Part shown: positions 42,539 to 53,630 of the stretch, piece by piece
Layout: every line of letters starts with the position of its first letter
Position numbering within the stretch: position 1 is the stretch's first letter
Origin: Ceratopteris richardii
Taxonomy: Eukaryota; Streptophyta; Polypodiopsida; Polypodiales; Pteridaceae
Length of the DNA stretch: 64,000 bases
Assembly (NCBI GenBank): GCA_020310875.1
Contig: CM035423.1
Coordinates: 117,852,989-117,916,988, forward strand
Reading direction: 5' to 3'
Notes under the pieces: generated by a model
What the model saw: the letters and a program-made list of their open reading frames with translations, nothing else
Database searches by the model: none
Told to the model about the DNA's origin: nothing
Translations under genes and position numbers: made by a program

Positions 42539-44807
42539 GGTGTTTCATTCAAAAATGTGTCTTCTTCTTGCATACAAATCAGCTACGAGGAAAATGTTGT
42601 TTTTCTCTACGGCAGATAACTCACTGAAACCAATGATTTTGTGCACCATCTTATGTGAGAAATTTGGTCTTTGACTCCTATAAAGACTCCCTTTACCATT
42701 CTCATAGTATAGCATAACTACTGTTGTAGCTATTTCTAAGACATTCATAGTATCAATCATACCTAACTTACAGAATATCAAGCAACGGGAAATAGACTAT
42801 CATTTAAATGATCATCAACAGAATGAAATGTTTTTGACGTGTTAAAAGTCCTTCAGAAAGGTGAGCACCACCTGCATATGATTGCATCCAATTGAAAGTG
42901 CCTTGACTGTAGCCTTCCCTGGTTCAGTGCGTGTGTGTTCCCCTCCCGGACCAACAGAGCCACATGCCCCATCAAACCAAGCATACCATTCACTTCATAT
43001 AAGATTCTTGTCACTAAATCAAAACTTCCAGGCTGCAAAAACTTGCTCACAGTAAATGTGTAGGAAAAGATGCTTGCATTGCTGGTGGGACAACTGAACC
43101 CCCAAATCTCACTGTACTGAAGTTCTGATTTTAATACCTGGCAACATAGTCTACTTGAGGGTTTGAATATCCCGCTCCTGCATATGTACTTTGGTATTGG
43201 CTTGCATCTGTGTATGTTGATACCCCACCTAGTCGAGATACACCCTGTGCATAAGGTGTTGAGCTCACAACCTGATTCTGTTGTTGTTGTACAACTTGAC
43301 TGCGTTGTGGTTGCACTACCTGACTTTGTTGTGGCTGCAAAACTTGATTTTGTTGAGGGTGCACAATCTGACTCTGTTGTTTTTGTTCTTGAGAACACTG
43401 AGGAGCTGTGGCCAACTATCTACCTTGGGATAAGTACTTGCTCCTGCATAATTAGACATCCAAGATGCTGTTTGATAGCCTTGATTGGTAACATGTTGAT
43501 TGGTTTGCCCATAAGCTGAAGCAGAATTTGAAGAGTACCCAGCACGAAAGACGCCTTGTTTCTAGTTACAGTACATAAACCCATCTAACTTCGCTTCCAG
43601 TTATGCCTTTAGCTCTCTGTTACAATGATATCCTGAACTGTGGAGCTATGCATCTTCCCTCTCAGCAAATAGCATCCAACAATGATGATAAAACAAAGCA
43701 GAAGCCTGTAGATCTCTAGCATGCCACCTGTAAATCTAAGAACTCTCTAATCCTTACTCTATGCTTCTTTGTCAAGCTGCACTGGTTCCCTCTTTTAACA
43801 CGTCTTCCTTTACATAGGTGTGCAAGCATTCGAGACAACCTCCATGTTCTCTAATCTTCTTTTGTCAAGTACAATATGTTGTGCCCTAAAGTCTAAAAGA
43901 TCTCATTTCTTGTGCAGCATCCTCCTTTTCTTTCTATATTAGCTTTACATACCAGTTTGCGTCTGTGTTTGTATCACCTCAGAGCACCCACTTTTCCAAT
44001 CTTCCCATCCGCTTCGCTTCAGACATTCTAGTCCATAACAAGTAGGGCCCTTCCCATTTCTCCCTTCATCTGGTTGCTTTCTCCATCACGTTGGTCAGCA
44101 TCCTTCTTTTTTTTCCTTACCTGTTGTGTATCTTCACATTCTGCCCACCGAGACTCCTTGCCTCCGCGATATCTTTCTTAGTAGTTCCCGGATCAAGGGC
44201 TGATGATCTTCCTCTCGAATGATCATCTTTCCATGATCTTTCCCGTTCTAGCAGCACAAAGTAGCCTCCTCAAAAATAGAAACCCTCCTCCTATCTAAAT
44301 CAGATCTGAACATGTCCTTCCCTCTCAACAATTCGAAATTCTGATTTGGAACCCTGTTCCCCAAGTGCAATGTTTGCTCTCTTCCAACTCATAGGAAGGT
44401 CTGTACAAGTAATACTGCACATAGTCATGAGGAACCCCCACCTGCAACTCTTAAATTCGAAATTGCCCTTTTCTATACGTTCCTCCTTTTTATCTTTAGC
44501 CGTCGATGCCTTTCTCTTTCTTCTGCCGATCCTTCCTCCAACCTTCTGAACGCGAGAAGCTCCCAGAGCATTCGATCACATGCTTGCTAAAAAAATAATT
44601 TTCACCCATTTCTTTACAAAGGAATCTCTTTCTCTTTCATCCCCCTCGAAAACAGTCTGCCATTCTCCTCCACGTAGCCACCTCCATCAAGGGCCTGCTG
44701 CGCGTCCTCCTTCAATGCCTGCGCCCTCTTCTCCCTACTCCCTTCGAATATCTGCACAAAAAACCCCAAAAAAAAAACCAAAACCATCCCCCCATGCGCA
44801 ACCTCGT

Positions 44808-45373
44808 AACCTTCTTACTTTTCTTTTTTATCTTTTGAAAGAAGATCCGACCCCCCTGTTTTGCTATCCTGCACCAAAGAAGTCCCACAAGCATTGCAAT
44901 GTGTACTCCCTTCTGGCATTTCCAATGTACAAACATTGCATGTGACTATGCCTCCTCTTACTTGGGGTAAAGAAAGATCAGCCGGACGAAGCAATTGAAC
45001 ATCAAGAGTTTTCTTTGCCTTTACAAGTACCTTAGCAGGTTTATTTTGGAGGTTGCTCCCATTTGCAACAGAATAATAGGACTTCTTCCCCTTAAGATCA
45101 CGATATCCATCCTTTGAAAGTATCTCAACATCATTACCTTCACAACTACCTCCACCTCTATCAGTCAGTCTAAGAGTAGGATTTTACCAGACACCAATTT
45201 CTTTGTTTCTTCTCCATCTTCATCTTGACTGCTTCCACTTGAGGATGCATGAGATTCACTACCCTGATTGCTCACCAATTGCCTGTGATACACATTCAGC
45301 AAGTCCCCTTTCTTTTTTGCATCTGGACATAACATTGCCAACTGAGGTACTAAATCCAGTAAACCAAAACCTT
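44808..45373 (-). pseudogene. Captured RanBP2 zinc-finger fragment, second LTR copy
   Basis: The counterpart of 37960-38525 at the constant LTR offset. The four zinc-binding Cys codons are retained. Confidence 0.6.
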
Positions 45374-45494
45374 TGACTTTTGCAAATATCTTTCATCCCA
45401 TTGATTAACTCTGCAAGTACCTGAAATCAAATGTATTTTCCTGCCAAATAGAACCACATTAGTGCATCAAAACCAACCAAATTGTGGGCTAACA

Positions 45495-45816
45495 GCCCTT
45501 CACCTAGCTTCTATCTAGATCACCATCTAAGCTCTATATAGGGAGTGCATGGGTGGATAGAACCATCTATATATTGTTTAGTGTTTGAGTTCCATTGTAT
45601 TAGAGTTATGAGTTTGAGTTGAATTGAGTTGAGTTCATCTTCTATATCATCTTGAGTTATAACCAAATCTCTTGTGTTATTCCCATGAGTAGCAATATCT
45701 CTGTTTCTATCTAACCTTGATCTTGTATGTGTGTTGTGGTAACCTCTACATGACATTAGAGTTACACCACTAGCCCACCACTCAATCATTATTCATTCAT
45801 TTTCCTTTTTCTTACA
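45495..45816 (+). repeat. Family-C 5' LTR, right piece
   Basis: It resumes after the GCCCT duplication (TCACCTAGCTTCTATC) and ends CCTTTTTCTTACA, matching 48573-48900. TGATATCAGAGCTCTGG follows as a primer site (45817-45833) similar to the initiator tRNA-Met complement. Confidence 0.85.
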
Positions 45817-45829
45817 TGATATCAGAGCT

Positions 45830-46092
45830 CTGGAAGGTATAAAAGATTGCAAAGATCGTGGAGGCCAAGGAATCAACTCTAGCATTTGTGGAAGCAATGC
45901 TTCAACAATCAAGTTTGTGAGAGGTAAATGCTTCAACTCCAAAGTTTGTGATAGGTAAAGGCTTCAACATTGGAGTTCTTGGGAGGCAAAGGCTTCAACA
46001 CCATAGCTTATGGGAGGCAAAGGCTTCAATACTAGAGTTCTTGGGAGGCAAAGGCTTCAAGGCTTCAAGTTCATGGGACACAAAGGCTTCAA
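45830..46092 (+). repeat. Minisatellite, about 42-bp unit, at the start of family-C gag
   Basis: GGGAGGCAAAGGCTTCAA recurs (45990, 46012, 46044 regions, with weaker copies upstream from about 45870). Units alternate GAGTTCTTGGGAGGC and CATAGCTTATGGGAGGC versions. In the gag frame it encodes repeats such as VLGRQRLQGFKFMGHKGFKN. Confidence 0.7.
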
Positions 46093-46651
46093 AAATATGG
46101 AGGTGTTAGCATCTAGGAGTGGAAGTGGAAGTGGAGTTGGTGCAATGGATTTGGAAATGCAAACACTATGGGTTCATCCACCAACCTTCAATGAAGGCAA
46201 GTTAGATGGTACAAATTATTTTCTTTGGAAGTTCAAGATTATAGTTATCCTTGATTCTTATGATCTTTTGGAGATGGTGATGGGAAGTGAGCAAGAGCCA
46301 CAACCTACCTTTGACGCATTGGATCCGAGTATGGTGATTCTTCCAAATGCAAAGTTTCTACAAGCTTGGAAGATAAGGAATGCAAATGCACTATATTATA
46401 TAGCTAACAGTTGTATGGAATCTATTCTACCTCTTATTCAACATACATCTAAGGCAAGTGAGGCATGGAGTATATTGAGGAGTCACTATGAGGTAAGAAA
46501 CCAAACGTGCATTCAAAATTTAGAAAATCAATCGGAAGCAAATAATTTTGCAGAAGGAAAGGAAGTGAAGGCATCCATTACTCAGATCAAGAAGCCATGT
46601 GATGGAATGGCTTGTGAAGGGATAGAGAAGACTAGCAAGGGGCTAGCTTGA
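46010..46651 (+). CDS. Family-C Copia Gag, N-terminal part (213 residues)
   Basis: An open frame whose core reads KLDGTNYFLWKFKIIVILDS, then AWKIRNANALYYIANSCMES, then ASEAWSILRSHYEVRN. This is the helical Gag core common to many plant Copia elements (the LDGTNYxxWK motif near the N-terminus and the AWxxL helix later). The frame stops at GLA, before any zinc knuckle. No protease or integrase follows, so it is a shortened Gag. The first 45 residues come from the repeat array and may not be translated; the ATG at 46145 (MDLEMQTLWV) is a likely alternative start. Confidence 0.7.
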   Translation: MGGKGFNTRVLGRQRLQGFKFMGHKGFKNMEVLASRSGSGSGVGAMDLEMQTLWVHPPTFNEGKLDGTNYFLWKFKIIVILDSYDLLEMVMGSEQEPQPTFDALDPSMVILPNAKFLQAWKIRNANALYYIANSCMESILPLIQHTSKASEAWSILRSHYEVRNQTCIQNLENQSEANNFAEGKEVKASITQIKKPCDGMACEGIEKTSKGLA

Positions 46652-47899
46652 AGGTTTCTCCAAAATACTCAACCAAAGTATGATGGAAGGGTAACTACTC
46701 TCAACACTCAGGTGAGACCTCAAGCTTTGACATTTTAGGAGTTTTATTCATACCAATGGAAGAGGATTCACAGCTTAAAGCCCAAGTAAGAAGTAGTCAG
46801 GGAGATGCTATATTCTCTACCAATGCATCAGGTAAAGGTAGCCACATGCAGTGGAGGACAAGAAAAGACCTTCCATTTTATCATGAAGCGAAGGAGTAAT
46901 TCACTATATACCCAGCGCAAGAGTCATCCCTACCTATGATCAGGAGGAAGCATCATCATCAGATGGTGAGAAGAGAGTCTACCAACCTAAAATCACCCAA
47001 ATGATTGGTTGTCACTGCAATGGTGAAGGAAAAGCTCTATGGTCAGAGTAATCCTATGCCAACAACTATTAAAGAGAAGGCAGAAGGACCAAGGAGATCA
47101 CAGAGAATAGAGGAGCACAAGTGGGCTTCTACTCGCATAATCAGTATAGCCATGATGGTTGTGATTATGAAGTAAGTAATGAAGCCAATAATTGAAGATG
47201 AAGCACTTGTAGATTTGGCATGGAAGGAGGTTATGCAAGCCAATTTTCACACTTTAATGAAGAATGAAGCGTGGGAGGTCACTAGCACCAAGTGGCTTGG
47301 TAGGTCAAGCACATGATACAAGACACATTGATATCACACGGACTTTCACTAGTGAAGGGTTTTGATTTTCTAGACTCGTTTGCTCTAATGAACACTATTT
47401 GCATCATACTAATGGTAGCAGCTCTGACGACGTGGGAAGTTTTCATGTTACATGTCAAATTAGAATGTTTGAATGTTGACCTCAAGGAGGAGGTACATGT
47501 GTCTCATCCATCAAGGTTTGAGGCTCCACATTCAAAGAGCACATTATGTAAATTGAAGAAGGCATTCTATGTGATGAAACAAGCCCTAAGATCATCATAT
47601 CAATAGATAGACATTGGGAGCTACACGAAGGTCTTTGGTAGTCTTATCTACTTATGGAGTACCATACAAGATATCAGTTTTCTAGTCAGATTTTTGAGAA
47701 GGCTTGGGAATAGACCTCGTGAAGGACATTCAAGAGTTGGCAAGCACGTACACTTGAGAAGGATGTTGAAGATAGTCTACTATGCAACCATGAAGAATGC
47801 AACGGGTATCCTCACCAAAGTGCTTACAAAGGATCTACTTCAAATTCATCTTCGAAGACTTGGTATTGGGCCAAGGAGGTAGCTCATCTTTTGGTGGAC
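46652..47899 (+). pseudogene. Family-C Copia pol remnant
   Basis: Small pieces of pol in order. Near 47070-47280 EGPRRSQRIEEHKW and then WKEVMQANFHTLMKNEAWEV form the start of RT. Near 47440-47606 LHVKLECLNVDLKEEVHVSH and LCKLKKAFYVMKQALR are middle RT. Near 47690-47880 ATGILTKVLTKDLLQIHLRR is the end of RNase H. Protease, integrase and the YVDD region are missing. Stops and frameshifts separate the pieces. Confidence 0.7.
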
Positions 47900-48900
47900 A
47901 TTGAGGGGGGGTGTTAGACATGGTCAATGCTCCACCCTCATGGAAGACTTGGCATCACGCCAAGAAGGTAGTTCACTATTGGGTGGACATTGAGGGGGGT
48001 GTTAGATATGCTCAATGCCTCACCCTTATGTAGCACCACCATTGTTCCATAACACTCTATTTTGTAAGGCCCCCATTATGACGAGAAGCCATGTGAGAGT
48101 GTTGGACATTGGTAGGTTCTTGACTTTGAGGTCAGATGAGGTCTAGTGTAGATCGTAGATGGATAGTTAGGAAGGTTACTTCTAAGCCATTGGATTTGGG
48201 ATTGATCTGATGTGAGGATCAACCTAAATCAAGGGCTAGAAACAAAAGTAGTTTTCTTAACTTGGGGAAGGGTCTATTTGATATGGGCCATTGGATCTAG
48301 ACTTGATCTTAAGTGTGGATTAAGCAAGATCAAGGGCTCCAAACAAATGGTTGTTGATCCTACCTTTCTGCCATTGGATTCACCTCATAGATCAATGGTG
48401 GAGATTATTTTGGACATGGATCAAGCTACCACGACCCTAGAACATGGGTAGGCCAAATTAGGCTTGGAGGACCTTATAAGGATGGTCCCCTTCCCGTGTA
48501 GGATCATCATTTGTGGTGTTTGGAACCATTAGGGTATCCATCGTAGTACCCATTTTGTTGGCCTATAGCCCTTCGCCTAGCTTCTATCTAGATCACCATC
48601 TAAGCTCCATATAGGGAGTGCATGGGTGGATAGAACCATCTATATATTGTTTAGTGTTTGAGTTCCATTGTATTAGAGTTATGAGTTTGAGTTGAATTGA
48701 GTTGAGTACATCTTCTATATCACCTTGAGTCCACTTTCCATTATAAACAAATCTCTTGTGTTATTCCCATGAGTAGCAATATCTCTCTTTCTATCTAACC
48801 TTGATCTTGTATGTGCATTGTGGTAAACTCTACATGACATTAGAGTTACACCACTAGCCCACCACTCAATCATTATTCATTCATTTTCCTTTTTCTTACA
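47900..48900 (+). repeat. Family-C polypurine tract (doubled) and 3' LTR
   Basis: TTGAGGGGGG followed by TGTTAGA occurs twice, at 47901-47918 and 47990-48006, as part of an 88-bp tandem duplication. The true LTR probably starts at 48000 (or 47912) and ends CTTTTTCTTACA at 48900, about 0.9 kb. The last 384 bases match the 5' LTR remnant. Confidence 0.75.
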
Positions 48901-50988
48901 GGAAAGACTACAACAACTATACAGAAGAGCAAGAGGATTCTCTTATGATTATGAATATGACTTCAAAACTAGGTATAAATGATGACCATCTCTTCTACAT
49001 TGACTGAGGATGCTCAAACCATGTAGCTCTTTGCTCTGACCTTGAGGAACCAAAGGGTAAGCATCAGGTACAAATAGGTGATGACACCAAGCACTCATTG
49101 ATTAAATTAGGAAATGTTAAGACCTCTGATGGGAGTAGAAATCTGTTGAGCAGGGTTCTATATGTACCTACAATTACCAAGAATTTGATGAGTGTTGGAT
49201 ATATTATGGAAAAGGGTTTGTAGGTCAGGTTCAACCAATATGGAGCATTTTGGAGGATCCCCAACATGGATTCAAGAGAATTGCCAAAGGAGAAAAGACA
49301 TGTAGATTATTCACTTTTGAACTTGAAGATACAAGGAATATTGCTTTTTATAGTTATAAAGACCAAACACTATCAGAGCTTGAAATTTGGCATAAGAGAT
49401 TAGGGAATATTGGTGAAAGAAACTATGTAGAGATCAATGTGTGCTTCGGATACCTAATGTATCGAAGCAACACATGATCTATATGGTGCTTGTCAGTTTG
49501 GAAAATCTCATAGGTTACCCTTCTCAAGGAAAGGCTACAATGATACATGGGATTTAGTGCCAAAAAAGGAGTCTATGAAGTAATTGGTTCTAGATGGATC
49601 TATAAGGTCAAGAGGAATTGTGATGGATCAATAAGCAGGTACAAAGCTAGACTTATGGCTAAGGGTTTTGCACAAACCCAAGGAGTTGATTATGAAGAAA
49701 CCTTTTCACCTATGGCCAAAATGCCAACCATCAGGGTATTGGTAAGTGTGGCTGCATCAAAGAATTGGAACATGTACCAATTGGATGTAGAAAATGCATT
49801 CCTTAATGGTTGGATTTCAGAGGAGGTATATATGTCTCAACCTCTTAGCTATGAGGACTCAAGCAAGGTAACATATGTGTGTAAATTGAACAAAGCTCTT
49901 TATGGATTGAAGCAGGCTCCTAGGGCATGGAACCATAGGCTGACAACATATCTTCAAGATCAAGGATTCATCATACGTAAAGCAGATACTTCTCTGTTTG
50001 TTAAGAGTAGTAATTCAGAGGTAATATACCTATGTGTATATGCTAATGATATCATACTCATAGGTAATGATGCTAGTGGCACCAACCATATTAAGAATCA
50101 AATGATGCATGAGTTCAAAATTAGTGACCTTGGATCACTAAAATATTTTCTTGGACTTGAGTTAGTCTATAATAACTCTGGAATTTATATTACTCAAAGA
50201 AAGTATATACAGGACATGTTAAAGAAGTTTCAATTACAGGATGCCAAGGTAGCAAGCACTCCAATGGAGGTAAACCAAAAGTTACGTGCTCATGAAGGTG
50301 ATGTGCTTGAGAATATTGTAGGTTACCAAGCATAGTGGGAAGCTTGAACTATGCTACATTAACAAGGATTGATATTGCTTATGGAGTAAGTGTATTAAGT
50401 CAATTTATGCACAAACCTAGGGCACCTCATTTGGAAGCTACCAAGAGGATTTTGAAGTACCTTAGAGGGACTCAAAATCAAGGATTATATTTTCCTTATA
50501 CCTCAGATTTAGACATCAAGATATATTCAGATGAAGATTGGGCAGGTTGCAAAGATGATAGAAGGATTACCTCAGGTTACTTATCTTTTGTAAGTGACAA
50601 ACCTATATCATGGTCTTCAAAGAAGTAACCTACTGTTGCTTTGTCTTCTACTGAGGCAAAGTATAGAGGATTGTCCAATGCTACTCAAGAGGCCATATGG
50701 ATCAGATTGTTATATACAGATTTAGGTTTGCATACTACATCTCCAATGCTTTTTGGAGATAATACAAGCTCACTACATCTTGCAAAAAATCCTATTTATC
50801 ATGCTAGGACCATGCATATAGAGGTCCACTATCATTATGTGAGAGAGAAGCTATTGAGCAAGGAAATTCAGTTGGCATATGTATCAACTAATATGCAATG
50901 TGCAGACTTATTGACTAACTCATTAGATGGTACAAAACTTTGCAGGTTTATGTCTATGATTGGATTGGAGGATATTCAAGAAGATTGA
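48901..50988 (+). pseudogene. Pol of the old Copia element, integrase core deleted
   Basis: It resumes with GRKDYNNYTEEQEDSLMIMN. The protease DSG Ser is lost (FYID, stop, GCSNHV). Integrase zinc-site sequence runs to CQFGKSHRLPFSRKGYN and then jumps at about 49540 straight to DTW of reverse transcriptase, so compared with the young copy about 1.1-1.2 kb is missing. RT at 49547-50335 reads VYANDIILIGND where YVDD is required, so the catalytic Asp pair is gone. A one-base loss at about 50331 shifts the frame, TAA at 50626-50628 replaces the Gln of SSKKQPTV, and the RNase H tail runs to 50988 (MQCADLLTNSLDGTKL). Confidence 0.9.
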
Positions 50989-51028
50989 AGGAGAAGACCA
51001 AGCCAAGATGTTTGGCTTGAGGTGGAGC

Positions 51029-51988
51029 TCTTGGTGCAAATAATCAAGCCTACACATTTGGCTAGGTTTTATGTGCAACTAATTGAAGTTTCTTGGGAAC
51101 CATTTCTATGAAAGCATTTACCTTTTACCACTTGTAAAAGTCTATTTGACTTGGAGGAATATTTGTAGCTACCACTAAACTTGTGGATTTTGTTAGTTGG
51201 AAAAGTCACAACTTTATTTGGAGAGAATATCTCCAAGATTATAGGATCACTTTTAGTGAGAGCCAATGAAGAATTCAAATTCAAAATGCAAATGACTGAT
51301 CTATAAAAGATGATTGAAAAACTCGTGAGATAGAGGACTTCAATTTCCGAGTTCTTGTTGATTACATTGTAAGAGAGTGAGGATCACTTCATGTCCTACA
51401 CATCTATGGTCTCTTTGTCATATTTATTCAGAACAGTCATTTTGTATTGCTCATATCTCAGTCATTTCGTCACCATTTTTAATGTTCTATAGCTTGCTGG
51501 CCCTTACATGCTCAAAAAATTTGAAGATAATCTATTCAGCAGATTTGAAGAAAAGCACGTTGAAGTACGTATTGGTCAAACTCTGTAGAGGTCCTAAAAA
51601 ATCAGGGGTAATGATTTGATTGCTAAATTGATTGCTCTGTGTATAGTACATTTTAAGTGATTCCACTTGGAATCATTAGGCCATTAAGCTAATTTGATAT
51701 ATCCAAAATGAATTTTTCTAATTCTTACTGTACTGGAAGCACTGAGCTTAACAAGTAGCACGTGTGTGAACAAAAATAGGAGGTTTTCATTGATCCTTCA
51801 ACTTGGAAGTAGTCTGTTTTGTATCAATCATTTTTTACATCATTTCCAAAGTACATAGGCACTTGTTTAGTGTCATTGGAAAGCTAAGAGGGCCTACAAC
51901 TCAAATCTAAAGCAAAAAGGGGCTGGTACAAAGCAAGGATTGGCAGTACCTAATCATTTCTTGGAGTGTCCATCCATCTTTCCCAACA
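51029..51988 (+). repeat. 3' LTR of the old Copia element
   Basis: 960 bases. The first bases are TCTTGGTGC where TGTTGGTGC is expected, so the terminal TG has mutated. It is preceded by CTTGAGGTGGAGC (polypurine tract) and followed by the duplication TTTCT at 51989-51993. Confidence 0.9.
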
Positions 51989-53630
51989 TTTCTATGGTTG
52001 AGCGAACGAAGATCCTAATGTACATGTTTGAAATTATGAGAATCAATACTTATGTAGTAATAGAGCAGTGCACGATGATGATCATAAGAAATAGGTATTC
52101 CAAGCTACCTTAGCTAGGGACATAGTTGAATGGTTGATTGAATGTCCTCTGGACCATTTTACAAAATACGGTGACCTAAAAGAGGCCTTTTTTGAGTGAT
52201 TAGGAACGGCTAAAAGTGTTATAAAATTATATGCAACATTACAGTACATGATCCAAAAGGGTACGGTGTAGCAATATGCTTTGGACTTTAGATCAACCAT
52301 GAGACATTTTTCAGATGATGATCTTCCTTTAGAAGAACTATTGCGAGAGTTCTTTGTGGATGGATTGCAACCAATGATTAAGGAGAGAATTTGTATGCAT
52401 ATGCCAAAAGAAGCAAGATCCTTAGACCAGATAATTGATCTCAAATTATAAGTGGACAAAAAAAATACAACTGGCAAATTTGGGCTCTAAAAAAACAAGT
52501 ACAATCATGAAAAAAGGGCTAACCCGGTTCAACAATTCAAGAGGCCCATGCTAGGGAAGTTGGAGGACACTTTAATCATTCAATTATGGTTTGGAAGATT
52601 CAGCAGACCGGCCTTTGGTGGCCTACAATGTATGCAGACATGCTTATTGTGGTACATAATTGTGATCCTTATCAGCGTACTGGAGAACCATGAGATAGCC
52701 ATCATTTTCCATTGCAACAAATTCTCCCATTGTAGCCATTTCAAAAGTGGGGCCTAGATTTCATTGGTCCTATTAAACCCCCTACAGCCCGGACTAGAGG
52801 GCTATACACTTTTAGTTATACTAACTACTGTACACGATGGGCAGAAGCAAGGGCTACATGGAATGCTACAGTGAGAATAGTAGCTAAGAACCTCCAGTAT
52901 GAAATTTTCCTACGGTTTGGTTTGCCATTAGAACTAGTGTCCAACCATAGCACTCATTTTTTTGAACCAACTCTTTTCGGAATTGACTATAGAATTTCAA
53001 ATCAAACACAAATTCAGTGCACTGTATTATCCACGGGCCAATAGTCTAGCAGAGAGTACAAATAAGGTTCTTCTACATATGTTGTAGAAAATGATTGACT
53101 CTACAAATCAATGGGAACACATACTTTCTACGATACTATGGGTGCACCAAACCTCCTATAAAGTCTAGGTAGGAAGTACACCTTTCAAACTCTTCTATGG
53201 GTAGGAAGCAATTCTTCCATTTGAATTTGTGATATCCAATCTACGGATTGTAGTGCAAAACTGGTTACTTCCGAAAGACTCTTCTGCCTCTAGAATGGAT
53301 AAGTTACGGTAGCCAAAAGAAAATAGATATGGTAGTTTCTTGTTACTTTGGGAAGTGCAAAATCAATAGAAGAAATGGCATGACCTAAATTTGTGGATGC
53401 AAATTTTTTGCCTTGGTGATCTAGTACTATATTTCCACTCAAAGATGAAAAGAAAAATGGGCAAGTTGAAGTTACAGTGGATAGGTTCGTTCTGAATTCA
53501 TTAATTATGTGGATCAGCTTCTTTCTGGCTTGCTACATTGTCCAAAGAACTTTTACCTACGGTCATTACTGGGTCAAAGTTGCGGCCCTACCAGTCTTTG
53601 GACAAATAATCAATTTTTTATTTTTTTAAA
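51989..53630 (+). pseudogene. Gypsy gag and integrase remnant, right of the nested insertion
   Basis: Gag: VEWLIECPLDHFTKYGDLKE, a stop, FRSTMRHFSDDDLPLEELLR and EFFVDGLQPMIKERICMHMP, the retrotransposon Gag helical region. Near 52560 it jumps to the integrase zinc-binding end (WPTMYADMLIVVHNCDPYQR) and the integrase core (FQKWGLDFIGPIKPP), so protease, RT and RNase H are deleted. The rest of integrase to about 53560 is recognisable in fragments (FINYVDQLLSGLLHCPKNFY). The WGxDFIGP motif and gene order identify Gypsy. Many stops. Confidence 0.75.

Larger units (their letters stand above)
35106..45494 (-). mobile_element. Large non-autonomous LTR retrotransposon (family D, member 1) with captured genes
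   Basis: 10,389 bases with 3.54-kb LTRs (35106-38646 and 41955-45494), TG to CA, about 99 percent alike by eye, and target duplication GCCCT (35101-35105, 45495-45499). Minus-strand orientation follows from a polypurine tract (AAGAAGAGGGGAGT) next to the left LTR and a primer site next to the right LTR. The 3.3-kb interior has one zinc-knuckle/coiled-coil frame and no protease, RT or integrase. The layout is that of a large retrotransposon derivative (LARD). The LTRs contain fragments of at least two host genes (Argonaute and RanBP2 zinc finger). Confidence 0.9.
41955..45494 (-). repeat. 5' LTR of family-D member 1
   Basis: 3540 bases, aligning along its length with 35106-38646 at a constant offset of about 6848. 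It carries the same captured pieces: Argonaute at 42082-42538, the Gln-rich frame at 43131-43415 (uninterrupted here: MATAPQCSQEQKQQSQIVHP) and the RanBP2 zinc finger at 44808-45373. Confidence 0.9.
35050..48900 (+). mobile_element. Internally deleted Copia element (family C) with a nested LTR element
   Basis: A 5' LTR remnant (35050-35105 plus 45495-45816), a primer site, gag, a shrunken pol and a 3' LTR ending at 48900. The 5' LTR lacks its first 500 or so bases, and part of the surrounding host gag is also missing. No target duplication remains, which points to a deletion across the left edge. Its own internal region is only about 2.1 kb, so it depended on other elements. Confidence 0.8.
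33175..51988 (+). mobile_element. Old Copia element (family B relative) spanning 18.8 kb with nested inserts
   Basis: LTRs at 33175-34229 and 51029-51988, flanked by the 5-base duplication TTTCT on both sides. The primer site, gag start and pol are homologous to the young element at 23244. About 13.8 kb of the interior (35050-48900) is a later Copia insertion that contains a still later LTR element. Its own integrase core is deleted and its gag is full of stops. Confidence 0.9.

Noticed and set aside
35106..45494. Large 3.5-kb direct repeats as a segmental duplication
   Set aside because: TG...CA ends, a 5-base flanking duplication, polypurine tract and primer site all show that they are LTRs of one element.
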